The notes beneath the pieces were generated by a model, which saw only the letters and a list, made by a program, of their open reading frames with translations, searched no databases and was not told the origin of the DNA. A program made the translations under genes and the position numbers. 64,000 bases of DNA. Source: Actinoplanes regularis (GTDB lineage Bacteria; Actinomycetota; Actinomycetes; Mycobacteriales; Micromonosporaceae). The stretch is from the NCBI RefSeq assembly GCF_900188005.1, contig NZ_FZNR01000001.1, positions 186,001-250,000 on the forward strand, given 5' to 3'. This document shows positions 36,040 through 43,584 of this stretch, piece after piece; positions within the stretch are counted from its first letter, which is position 1; every line of letters begins with the position of its first letter.

Positions 36040-36115
36040 CGCATTCGAGGAAAAGGCGCCTCGAGGACCACGAAAGCCCGCGATCCGTTACCGAAGAATC
36101 GGTAACGGATCGCGG
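35995..36115 (+). repeat. Right direct repeat: 3' end of the BMP-like gene plus terminator
   Basis: Counterpart of 22941-23060 (same orientation, about 12.9 kb apart). Here the sequence is the intact tail of the BMP-like gene, its spacer and its terminator. Longest shared runs include ACCGTCAAAGC, CGAACTGGCC, CCGTTACCGA and GAATCGGTA. Confidence 0.85.
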
Positions 36116-36118
36116 GCT
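36075..36118. terminator. Bidirectional terminator, BMP-like gene / chemoreceptor
   Basis: Perfect 20-base arms (AGCCCGCGATCCGTTACCGA and complement) around AGAA, between two convergent genes. On the minus strand it is followed by TTTCG. Confidence 0.9.
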
Positions 36119-36138
36119 CGACGAGACCGGGCGGTATC

Positions 36139-37755
36139 TCAGCCCAGCTGGAAGCGGGACACCAGGGCCCGCAGCTCCCCGCCCATCCGCGCGAGGTCGG
36201 AAGCGGCCTGCTGGGAACGGCTCACACCGGTCGTGGTGATCTCCGCGGCCTGCGCCACCGCCGCGATCGTGGTGGCGATGTCGCGGCTGGTCGCGGCGGC
36301 CTCCGTGACGTTGCGGCCCATCTCCCCCGTGGTCGCGGTCTGCTCCTCGACCGCGGCGGAGATCATGATCTGGTACTTGCTGATCCGCTCGATGATCTCG
36401 GCGATCTGCTCGATGGCCTCCACCGCGCTCGCGGTGTCGGCCTGGATCGCCTCCACCCGCTGCGAGATGTCCTCGGTCGCCTTCGCGGTCTCCTGGGCCA
36501 GGTCCTTGACCTCGCTGGCGACGACCGCGAATCCCTTACCGGCCTCACCGGCCCGGGCGGCCTCGATGGTGGCGTTGAGCGCGAGCAGGTTGGTCTGCTC
36601 GGCGATCGCGGTGATCAGCTTGACGACGTTGCCGACCTCCGCCGAGGAGACGCCGAGCTTGCCGACGGTCTTGTTGGTCGTCTGGGCCACGCTGACGGCC
36701 TCGGCCGCTACGGCGGCGGCCTGACCGGCGTTCTGCGCGATCTCCCGGATCGCGGCGCCCATCTCGTCGCTGCCCATCGCGACGGTGTCCACGTTCGCCG
36801 ACACCTGCGCGGCGGAACGGGTCACTTCCTGGGCCTGCGCGCTGGTCTCGTCGGCGGAGGAGGCGATCTGCTCGGACGCCCGGGACAGGTCGTCGGAGGC
36901 GCCGGCGAGCGAGTCGGCGTGCCCGGAGAGCGCACCCACGGTGTCGCGCAACGACTCGACCGTCTCGTTCAGGGCCGTGCCGAGCTGCCCGAGCTCGTCC
37001 TTGCGCCGGACGTCGACGTTGACGGTGAGGTCGCCCTTGGCGAGCTTGCCGAGCGCGTCGACGACGACCGACAGCGGCCGGATGACGGACCGGGTGGCCA
37101 CGATGCTCAGCACGGCCGCCAAGGCGAGCGCGACGAGCAGCACACCGCCCATGGTGTAAAGACCCATCCGCTGGGCGTCCTGGCTCTCCTGGTGAGCCTC
37201 CTCGATGCGCTTGTCCACCGATTCGCTCAGGGCGTCCGCCGTGTCGGCGATCACGCCGTACGACTCCGCCGCGGGGCCGTCGTTGGTGGCCTCCATGGCC
37301 TTGACCTTGCTGGCCCGGGTGTCGTCCCGCATCCAGTCCATGATCTTGGCGTCCCAGCTGAAGAAGTCGTCCCAAGCCGGCTTGAGCTTCGCGTACAGCT
37401 CCCGTTCCTGGGGCGTCATGTCGGCGGTGTGGGCCTTGGTGAAGCTCTCGTACAGCTTGTCCTTGGTCTTCAGCATCGCCTGACGGTTGAAGCCGTCCTT
37501 GCCCAGCGCCTTCTCGGCGCCGTAGGCCGCGATGTCGGAGAAGACCAGTCCCTGCCAGCCGGAGATGTCCGCCAGCTGGAAGTTGACCAGCTCCACGTCC
37601 CGGTGCACCTTCTCCAGGCGCGCCGCCTGATCCTGCGCGTGCTGCTGGCGCGTCATCGCCAACCAGCCCGCGCCGGCAGCGGCGACCATCAGCACCGCGA
37701 GCACGGAGAACGCCGCTCCGAGCCGCCTTCCCACACCCGATCGACCGAAGCGCAC
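36139..37755 (-). CDS. Methyl-accepting chemotaxis-type receptor
   Basis: A 538-residue transmembrane receptor. First helix at about 12-34, an outer four-helix bundle (about 40-190), second helix at about 198-220, a HAMP linker (about 222-275), then a long signalling coiled coil. The hairpin tip motif is intact: [32 protein letters not shown] sequence near residues 390-420. It would signal to CheA/CheW; no other chemotaxis genes lie in the window. The start is a GTG at 37755 with AAGGA eight bases upstream. The heparinase-like gene ends 136 bp upstream on the same strand. Confidence 0.93.
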   Translation of the reverse strand: MRFGRSGVGRRLGAAFSVLAVLMVAAAGAGWLAMTRQQHAQDQAARLEKVHRDVELVNFQLADISGWQGLVFSDIAAYGAEKALGKDGFNRQAMLKTKDKLYESFTKAHTADMTPQERELYAKLKPAWDDFFSWDAKIMDWMRDDTRASKVKAMEATNDGPAAESYGVIADTADALSESVDKRIEEAHQESQDAQRMGLYTMGGVLLVALALAAVLSIVATRSVIRPLSVVVDALGKLAKGDLTVNVDVRRKDELGQLGTALNETVESLRDTVGALSGHADSLAGASDDLSRASEQIASSADETSAQAQEVTRSAAQVSANVDTVAMGSDEMGAAIREIAQNAGQAAAVAAEAVSVAQTTNKTVGKLGVSSAEVGNVVKLITAIAEQTNLLALNATIEAARAGEAGKGFAVVASEVKDLAQETAKATEDISQRVEAIQADTASAVEAIEQIAEIIERISKYQIMISAAVEEQTATTGEMGRNVTEAAATSRDIATTIAAVAQAAEITTTGVSRSQQAASDLARMGGELRALVSRFQLG

Positions 37756-37891
37756 GACGCGTCCTTCCCAGTACCTGAAATCGACGCCTCCTTCATCGGC
37801 CGTGCCTCAGCCAGACCTAAGGTCTGGAGCCGGCTCGAAGCCGCGGATGCGACCACGGCCACACTCGCCCTTCGCCCTTCGCGGTTCCCTG

Positions 37892-39580
37892 TTACTTGAC
37901 TGTGAACGTGGTGATGCTCGACCGGCGGTAGGAACGCACGACGATCTGCGGACCCGGCGTCATGACACCGGCGGTGGGGAAGTGCCATCCATTGATGGGA
38001 TTCGTCTGCGCCTCGAGGATGCCCGAAACACGCCCGGTGGTGGTCACGGTGAGTTTCCGGCCGGACGGGTGGCCGAAGGTCAGCGTGGTGCCGTTGACCT
38101 TTCCGGAGGTCTGCGTCCAGCCCGGAGCCAGGTGCCAGTGCTGCCGCCACAACGCGGACTTGGGGAACGAGTCGGAGACCCGAATGCGGCGGGTGTCGCG
38201 GTTGACATTGATGTTGCGCGTGTGCGGGGTGTTGTAGATGGTGTCGGTGAAGGTCCAAGCATGCGCGGGAGCCTGCACCTTCGCCGCCGTCAACTTCGCG
38301 GTCTGGCCCAGGCGGACGGTGCCCTTGTCCGGTACGGCGACGTTGTGGCTGGTCGGGCTGATCATCCAGACGTACCAGGGCGATTCCTTGTCGTAGGTGA
38401 ACTTGCCGGGCCCGACCAGCACCCGGGTTCCCATGGTGGTCCAAGTGACGCCGCCGGCCCGGTCCTCATGGCCGTGGGCGCGCCGGGGCGGCCCGTACCG
38501 GATGGTGTAGTAGCTGGTCAGCGGGTCGGTCCAGGACCACCGGCCGATCACGTGGCCGGTCTGGTCGTCGCGCAGGACCCGCGGGGTGGTGAGGGTGCCG
38601 ACCTGGCCGGGTTGCTCTTCGGAGTCGCCGATCTGCACGATCTTGCCGTCCGGCTCGGTCTCCCACGAGTACGCCACCCAGGCCTTGGCGACGGTCTTCA
38701 TCAGCTCGTCCGCTGTCGCCACGGTGCCGGGCGAGTCGCCGAGCACCGCGGCCGCCCGCTCCCACAGGGCCGCGTTCACGCCCTGATAACCGGAGGACTG
38801 CTCGTACGCCAACCCGGCCCGGGAGAAGGCGAGCGGCGCCTCGGCCGCCATCCGCTCGACGGCTGTGTCCGTCCACAACGACATGCCGAGCAGGTCGCCG
38901 GCACGGACGAGCTGCAGGTTGGCCATCAGCCCGTGGTTGTGCACCGGAGAGTTCGGCGGCCCGTAATAGCGCGAGCCGAGCAGGACCGCCGCGTCATCGG
39001 TCATGCCGGGGATCAGCTCCACCGCCTGGGTCAGGCTGTACAGGCAGCTCTCGGTCTCGAGCCGGCGCAGCGCACTGCCCTCGTCCCAGCCGGAAGTGCT
39101 GGTCTCCGGGTCGGGGTCGTCGCGGTGGAAGTCCACCGCCTGGGCGACCAGCGCGGCCAGCGACTGTGACTGCCCGTCCTGGGCCGCACGCCGGGCGAGC
39201 GGCCGCATCCACATCAGCCCCTGGAAGTTGAGCCGCCAGGACGGATCCTTGACCGGCGGATTCCGCCAGGTCGCCGCGTCGATCTTCCCGACCGTGAACG
39301 GCTCGGCCGAGCCGATCGTGACGACGATCGGCTCGCCGTCCGGCACCGGCTCGGGAGCGGCCGGCCCGCATCGGGCACTCGCGGTCGGATCGGCCGCCTG
39401 TACGGAGTGAGTGGGTGGCACGTACAGCTGGAGGATCGCTCCGAGCTCCTCGAAGGTCACCGGGTCCAGCGGCAGGACGTGTGGGTCGTCGGCGCTGGCC
39501 GGGAGCGGATCCGCGAGCACGACGCCGGCGGCGAGCACAGCGGTGACCAAAGCCTGAAAGATCCTCACGCGGCTTATCAC
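37892..39580 (-). CDS. Secreted heparinase II/III-family polysaccharide lyase
   Basis: About 562 residues from a GTG at 39580. A signal peptide (ALVTAVLAAGVVLADPLPASA) directs export. The first half (about 60-320) is a helical toroid typical of alginate/heparin lyases, with NHGLMANLQLVRAGDLLG. The second half is a beta-sandwich, opened by RRAHGHEDRAGGVTW, the conserved heparinase II/III motif containing the metal-binding or catalytic histidines. It likely cleaves an acidic polysaccharide outside the cell. A second GTG 12 bases on is an alternative start. No sugar-uptake genes are linked. Confidence 0.85.
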   Translation of the reverse strand: MISRVRIFQALVTAVLAAGVVLADPLPASADDPHVLPLDPVTFEELGAILQLYVPPTHSVQAADPTASARCGPAAPEPVPDGEPIVVTIGSAEPFTVGKIDAATWRNPPVKDPSWRLNFQGLMWMRPLARRAAQDGQSQSLAALVAQAVDFHRDDPDPETSTSGWDEGSALRRLETESCLYSLTQAVELIPGMTDDAAVLLGSRYYGPPNSPVHNHGLMANLQLVRAGDLLGMSLWTDTAVERMAAEAPLAFSRAGLAYEQSSGYQGVNAALWERAAAVLGDSPGTVATADELMKTVAKAWVAYSWETEPDGKIVQIGDSEEQPGQVGTLTTPRVLRDDQTGHVIGRWSWTDPLTSYYTIRYGPPRRAHGHEDRAGGVTWTTMGTRVLVGPGKFTYDKESPWYVWMISPTSHNVAVPDKGTVRLGQTAKLTAAKVQAPAHAWTFTDTIYNTPHTRNINVNRDTRRIRVSDSFPKSALWRQHWHLAPGWTQTSGKVNGTTLTFGHPSGRKLTVTTTGRVSGILEAQTNPINGWHFPTAGVMTPGPQIVVRSYRRSSITTFTVK

Positions 39581-39659
39581 ACACCGTCTGACCTGCGGTT
39601 GTACGGCGTTCTTGCCACTTGGCGCTCGACCGTCGCCGCTCACCCGTCCAGATGGTGCC

Positions 39660-40325
39660 TCAATCCTCCGTGGCCCAATGCCGGGCGCCCAGCACGATCA
39701 GCCGCAACTGGCGACTTGCCGCGTCGACCACCCGCGCCTCGGCGTCGGCGGAGTCCGGCGGCGCGTCGAGCAACGCCGCGGCCGTCCACACCATGTGGTT
39801 GACGATGAGGCTGGTGACCATCCGCAGGTCGGTGGCGATCCATCGGTCGAATTGCGGGCCGCCGAGCAACTTGTCGCCGGCCAGATCGGTGGCCAGCTCG
39901 GCGGCGAACAGATCGAGCTGCTCGGCGATCGCGGCGCGGACCGCCGGCACGCCGCCGTGACGCTCCCGGGCGATGAAGCGGAAGTGCTCCCGGTGGTCGT
40001 GCACCTGCCGGGTGAGGATGCCGATCGACCGGTTGATCACCTCATCGCTGGAGCTGAGCCCGTCCCGGACGGTGCGTATGGTGGCCCGCAGGCTGCCGAG
40101 GCACTCGTCGACCAGGGCCACGCCGAGGCTGTCGACGTCGGGAAAGTGCCGGTAGAAGGCGGTCGGGGTGACCCCCGCCGCACGGGTGACCTCCCGCAGG
40201 CCGATGCTGCTCAGGCTTCGTTGCTCCATCAGGGACAGTGCCGCGTCGAGCAGCGCCTGCCGGGTGCGCGCCTTCTGCTCCGGCCGGGTGAGCCGGTCGA
40301 GGGGCGCCGGGTGGCGGTGGTTCAT
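39660..40325 (-). CDS. TetR-family repressor (FabR/DesT-like)
   Basis: A 221-residue TetR regulator. The DNA-binding domain (about 12-60) has LSSIGLREVTRAAGVTPTAFYRHFPDVDSLG; the rest is a helical ligand-binding domain. The first residues and the PTAFYRHF helix resemble the FabR/DesT group, which senses acyl-CoA and controls fatty-acid genes. ATG at 40325. Two 22-bp operator-like palindromes lie directly upstream, close in style to DesT sites, and the second covers the promoter of the divergent small membrane genes, so self-control plus control of those genes is likely. Confidence 0.88.
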   Translation of the reverse strand: MNHRHPAPLDRLTRPEQKARTRQALLDAALSLMEQRSLSSIGLREVTRAAGVTPTAFYRHFPDVDSLGVALVDECLGSLRATIRTVRDGLSSSDEVINRSIGILTRQVHDHREHFRFIARERHGGVPAVRAAIAEQLDLFAAELATDLAGDKLLGGPQFDRWIATDLRMVTSLIVNHMVWTAAALLDAPPDSADAEARVVDAASRQLRLIVLGARHWATED

Positions 40326-40330
40326 GTCAC

Positions 40331-40352
40331 TCAGTAAACACCTGTCCACTGA
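40331..40352. promoter_or_regulatory. TetR operator, copy 1
   Basis: Palindrome of the form TCAGT-N2-ACA-N2-TGT-N2-ACTGA, six bases before the regulator's ATG. Differs from copy 2 at only two positions. Confidence 0.75.
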
Positions 40353-40375
40353 GATGGCGGAGACCTATGGTGAAT

Positions 40376-40397
40376 TCAGTAAACAACTGTCAACTGA
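40376..40397. promoter_or_regulatory. TetR operator, copy 2
   Basis: Same 22-bp palindrome, 45 bp from copy 1 and 13 bp before the ATG of the small membrane protein at 40411. The 45-bp spacing (about four helical turns) would put both on one DNA face. Confidence 0.75.
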
Positions 40398-40410
40398 AAG
40401 GGGGCAGCAA

Positions 40411-40566
40411 ATGGCGGCACTGATGGCCACGATCGCGATGATCGCCCTGATCGCCGGCCCGGCCCTGTTCACCGGACAGCCACTGCTCATAGCGGTGGGC
40501 GTGCTGCTGGCCGCCGCCGTTCTCCTCGTCACCCGGCGCGCCGCGGCGCTCTCCCGGCGCCACTGA
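40411..40566 (+). CDS. Small membrane protein (51 aa)
   Basis: Fifty-one residues, nearly all hydrophobic: two membrane helices (about 5-20 and 24-41) and a basic RRAAALSRRH tail. ATG at 40411 has GGGGG six bases upstream. It is the first gene read away from the TetR regulator, under an operator, and 17 bp before the next small membrane gene. No family recognised; it may be a regulated membrane-stress or transport accessory protein. Confidence 0.7.
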   Translation: MAALMATIAMIALIAGPALFTGQPLLIAVGVLLAAAVLLVTRRAAALSRRH

Positions 40567-40583
40567 CCCAAGGAAGGACCGCC

Positions 40584-40850
40584 ATGAACTTCGTCAAACG
40601 CGTCGGCAGCCTCGACGACCGCGCGGTGGGGTCGCTGGCACTGGGCGTGGCCGGCCTGTTCTTCTTCAACGTCGTGTTCGGGCCGACCGCCATCGCGCTC
40701 GGCGCGATCACCGCTCGCCGGCACGGCTCCGGCACGCCCAGCCGCAACGCCGGCCTGATCGCGGTCGCGCTCGGAGTCGCCGACCTGATCGTGCTGGCCG
40801 TCCTGATCACCACCCAGATCCGGCACGGCAGCCTGGTCTGGCACGTCTAG
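40584..40850 (+). CDS. DUF4190-like small membrane protein
   Basis: Eighty-eight residues with two membrane helices (about 18-43 and 56-78), joined by ITARRHGSGTPSRNAGLIAVALG, the pattern of DUF4190 proteins. ATG at 40584 with AAGGAAGGA upstream. It is probably co-transcribed with the 51-residue gene before it and repressed by the TetR protein. Molecular role unknown. Confidence 0.78.
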   Translation: MNFVKRVGSLDDRAVGSLALGVAGLFFFNVVFGPTAIALGAITARRHGSGTPSRNAGLIAVALGVADLIVLAVLITTQIRHGSLVWHV

Positions 40851-40871
40851 CAGGACCGCTCGGAGCCCTTC

Positions 40872-40914
40872 CGGAAGCGCCCCTTGCCATGAGTCATGGC
40901 GAGGGGCGCTTCCG
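40872..40914. terminator. Bidirectional terminator, 21-bp stem
   Basis: CGGAAGCGCCCCTTGCCATGA and its near-perfect complement around a single-base gap (a three- to four-base loop in practice). It ends both the DUF4190-like transcript and the five-gene minus operon. Confidence 0.88.
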
Positions 40915-40927
40915 CGTAATCACCGCG

Positions 40928-42454
40928 CTAGGCACCGCGGGGGCGGTGGCGGACGTCGACGCTGCCGAGGATCACCCGTTTACCGGCGGAGAGGGTCTTG
41001 ACGGCGGCGGAGCCGATCGCGGGGGTCCAGGTGACGGCCATCTTCGCCGTGCCGTCCTCGCGGACGCCCCGCAGATGGAGCGTGCCGTCGCCGACCGCCT
41101 TGCGGACCGTGCGCCGGTTGTGGAGCGTCACCGTCGTGGTCTGGCCGTCGCGGAGTTTGATGTCGAGGTCGCCGGACATCAGCGGCCGGGCCCGGTGGTA
41201 GCGGACGAGCGGCCACACCGCGGCGACGACCGCCAGGACGAGCAGGACCAGCCAGTACGCGTTCGGCACCCCGCGACTGCCGGTGCCGGCGACTTCGGCC
41301 TGGGCGGGGGTGATCGTCGAGGTCAGCTTCGAGGCCAGGTCACCGCCGGCGAGGTCCAGCCAGGGCGCGCTGATCCGGCCGTTCAAGGAGACCGTGCCGG
41401 CGAGGGTGACGTCCTCCCGCAGGATGGTCCGGCCGCCCGGCTGCGGCAGGTTCGCGGTGAGCACGACGGTGGCGGCCTGGCCGCCGGCGGGGATGGTGAC
41501 GGTGGCCGGGTCGGCGGTGACCGGCACTTCGACGGCACGGGTCCCGTCGTCGTCGGTGACCTTCACGCTGAGGGTGCCGGTCAGGTCCGCCACCTTGGCG
41601 GGGCCGCTGCCCGAGACGGCGAGCCGCACCGGGAGCCGCACCCCGGCCTGGGTCGGGTCGAGGCTGTGCACCCCGTCCGGCCAGGTGATCGTGACGGTCT
41701 TGTCGAGCTCACCCTTGCTGGACAACAACTGCCGGGCCTTCTCCGCCCGCGCCGACTCCTTGGCCTGATCGAGGTACACGGTCGTACTCGCTCCCGGGTT
41801 GATCTGCTCCCCGGAGGGGAACGCCTGCTGGAGAACCGACAACGGCGTCGGGCCGTGGCACTGCTTGGCCTTCAATTCGAGGGGTACGGCGTACGCGTGC
41901 ACCGGCCGGGTCCCCTCCAACTCCCGCACCCGGGATCGCACCGGCGCCCAGGTCGAGGCCGGCGGGAGTGCGCATTCGGCGAGACCGGGCGCCGACGGGT
42001 CGCCGTCGGTGAGCAGGACCACGGTGGCGACCCGGCCGGCGGCGCTGGTGTCCCTGGCGAGGTGGTCGACGGCCCAGTTCAGTGCGGTGAGGAAGTCGGT
42101 GTCTTTCTGGTCGGGCGTGTCCAGCCCGGCGATGGCCGCGCTGCTCTCGCTGGATTTCGCGGGCAGCCACGGCTGCGGGTCGGGTTGCGCCCCGAACGGC
42201 ACGAAGGCCAGCCGGTCACCGGAGGCGAGCGATCCGGAGAACGTGGTCAGTTCCTTCTTCAGGTTGCTGAACGACGGCCGCATCGAGGTCGACGCGTCGA
42301 TCAGGAACAGGTAGTCGGCCCCGACGTCGTCCACGCCGAGCGCCGCATACATGGCGCCGCGACCCTCGTCGGCGGACGCGGGGACGGGTATGGCGACGGC
42401 CAGCGCGGCGGTGACCGCGACGGGGACGGCGAGGCGGCTGAGCAGCGTTGTCAC
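40928..42454 (-). CDS. Secreted/membrane VWA-domain protein, last gene of the five-gene cassette
   Basis: A 508-residue protein: signal peptide (1-28), VWA domain (about 45-230) with the metal site DASTS (53-57) and LTDGDPS, a beta-sandwich middle (about 250-380), a membrane helix (about 385-405) and a cytoplasmic C-terminal beta domain of about 100 residues. The VWA part faces outward and the C-terminal domain inward, which suits signal transfer across the membrane. Its start overlaps the ATPase-like gene by four bases. A strong terminator follows. No known system is named from this protein alone. Confidence 0.8.
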   Translation of the reverse strand: MTTLLSRLAVPVAVTAALAVAIPVPASADEGRGAMYAALGVDDVGADYLFLIDASTSMRPSFSNLKKELTTFSGSLASGDRLAFVPFGAQPDPQPWLPAKSSESSAAIAGLDTPDQKDTDFLTALNWAVDHLARDTSAAGRVATVVLLTDGDPSAPGLAECALPPASTWAPVRSRVRELEGTRPVHAYAVPLELKAKQCHGPTPLSVLQQAFPSGEQINPGASTTVYLDQAKESARAEKARQLLSSKGELDKTVTITWPDGVHSLDPTQAGVRLPVRLAVSGSGPAKVADLTGTLSVKVTDDDGTRAVEVPVTADPATVTIPAGGQAATVVLTANLPQPGGRTILREDVTLAGTVSLNGRISAPWLDLAGGDLASKLTSTITPAQAEVAGTGSRGVPNAYWLVLLVLAVVAAVWPLVRYHRARPLMSGDLDIKLRDGQTTTVTLHNRRTVRKAVGDGTLHLRGVREDGTAKMAVTWTPAIGSAAVKTLSAGKRVILGSVDVRHRPRGA

Positions 42455-43584
42455 GAACTGGCCTTTCCGGCGTCGAGGGGCACCCGCAGCGGTTCCGCGC
42501 CCGGCGGGGTGAACAGGAGCGCGAGTCCGGCCTCGTCGAGCACGGCCGCGACCCGGTAGAGGCCGGCGGGCAGGTTCGGTTCCGTGGTCACGTCGAGCGG
42601 CCGGTAGCCGTCGGCGGTGAGCCGGACCGTCAGGACGGAGCCGGCCGCCACCTCGACCTCCAGGTCACCGTGCCCGCCGGCGGGCGGGGAGCCGGGCGTA
42701 CCGGTGCGAAGGGTGTCGGGGTCGGCGAGCCGCTGCCAGCGGCTGCTCAGGTAGCCGTCGGTGATGTCGTGGACCGGCAGTTCCACCCCGAACGGGCAGA
42801 CGTCGTCGACGGTGACCGCGGCGGCCGCGATGGCGGCGGCGCCGACGGCGACGGCGGAAGCCGGGGCCTGCAGGCGGATCTCCCGTACGGGGGCTGGGTG
42901 CTGGGCGGTGACGGCCTCGGTCACCAGTTGCCGCGGTTCGGGGTCGCCGAGCACGATCAGGTCGAACGGGACCGGCCCGATCAGACCTACGGCTTTCATC
43001 ACGGCGCCGCCGATCCGGCCGGCCCGGTCGAAGGCCTTCGCCGGGCTGGACACCCCGGCTGTCGGGTGTGGGCGGACCTGCTGGCCGATGGTGTTCAGGA
43101 CGGTCACGACCGCGCCGGCGTCGTCGAGGTCGCAGACGACCAGTGGGGTGCCCGGTTCGGAGTGGAGGCGGGCACCGGTCAGAGTGGCGTAGGCGGCGAC
43201 GGCGAGGGGTACGCCGACGATCCGGAGGACGGGCAGCCGGACCGTTGTGGTGAGCAGATCGTGCAGGGCGTGTACGGCGGCGGGGTCGTCGCTGAACAGG
43301 CCGGGGACGGCGACCACGGTGGGCACCCCCGCACCGGGTGGGGTCTGTGCCGCGAGCAGCCCGAAGTAGTGGCCGGCCGTACCGGTGTCGCCCTGGTGCA
43401 GCAGGGTCGCCACGTCGCTGCCGGTCAGCACCCGATCTCCCGGTGCGGCGGTCTCCGGGACGCCGAGCCGGACGGCCGAGCCGCGGTAGGTGAGTTCGGA
43501 CGGCAGCGTGATCGGCTCGCTCCCCAGCGGCCAGGTGGCCACGACGGTCCGGGCGGGCCGCCAGTCGATACCCGCTCCGCTCAC
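42451..43584 (-). CDS. Hsp70/actin-like ATPase-fold protein of the cassette
   Basis: About 377 residues from a GTG at 43584 with GGGAGG upstream. The first 270 residues follow the Hsp70/actin pattern in weakened form: an opening GIDWRPARTVV strand, PTVVAVPGLFSDDPAAVHALHDLL, and LVVCDLDDAGAVVTVL in place of the usual DLGGGT phosphate loop. Glycines of the nucleotide loops are partly missing, so ATP hydrolysis is doubtful. The C-terminal 90 residues are a beta domain. It overlaps genes on both sides by four bases each, so it is an integral part of the cassette. Confidence 0.65.
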   Translation of the reverse strand: MSGAGIDWRPARTVVATWPLGSEPITLPSELTYRGSAVRLGVPETAAPGDRVLTGSDVATLLHQGDTGTAGHYFGLLAAQTPPGAGVPTVVAVPGLFSDDPAAVHALHDLLTTTVRLPVLRIVGVPLAVAAYATLTGARLHSEPGTPLVVCDLDDAGAVVTVLNTIGQQVRPHPTAGVSSPAKAFDRAGRIGGAVMKAVGLIGPVPFDLIVLGDPEPRQLVTEAVTAQHPAPVREIRLQAPASAVAVGAAAIAAAAVTVDDVCPFGVELPVHDITDGYLSSRWQRLADPDTLRTGTPGSPPAGGHGDLEVEVAAGSVLTVRLTADGYRPLDVTTEPNLPAGLYRVAAVLDEAGLALLFTPPGAEPLRVPLDAGKASS

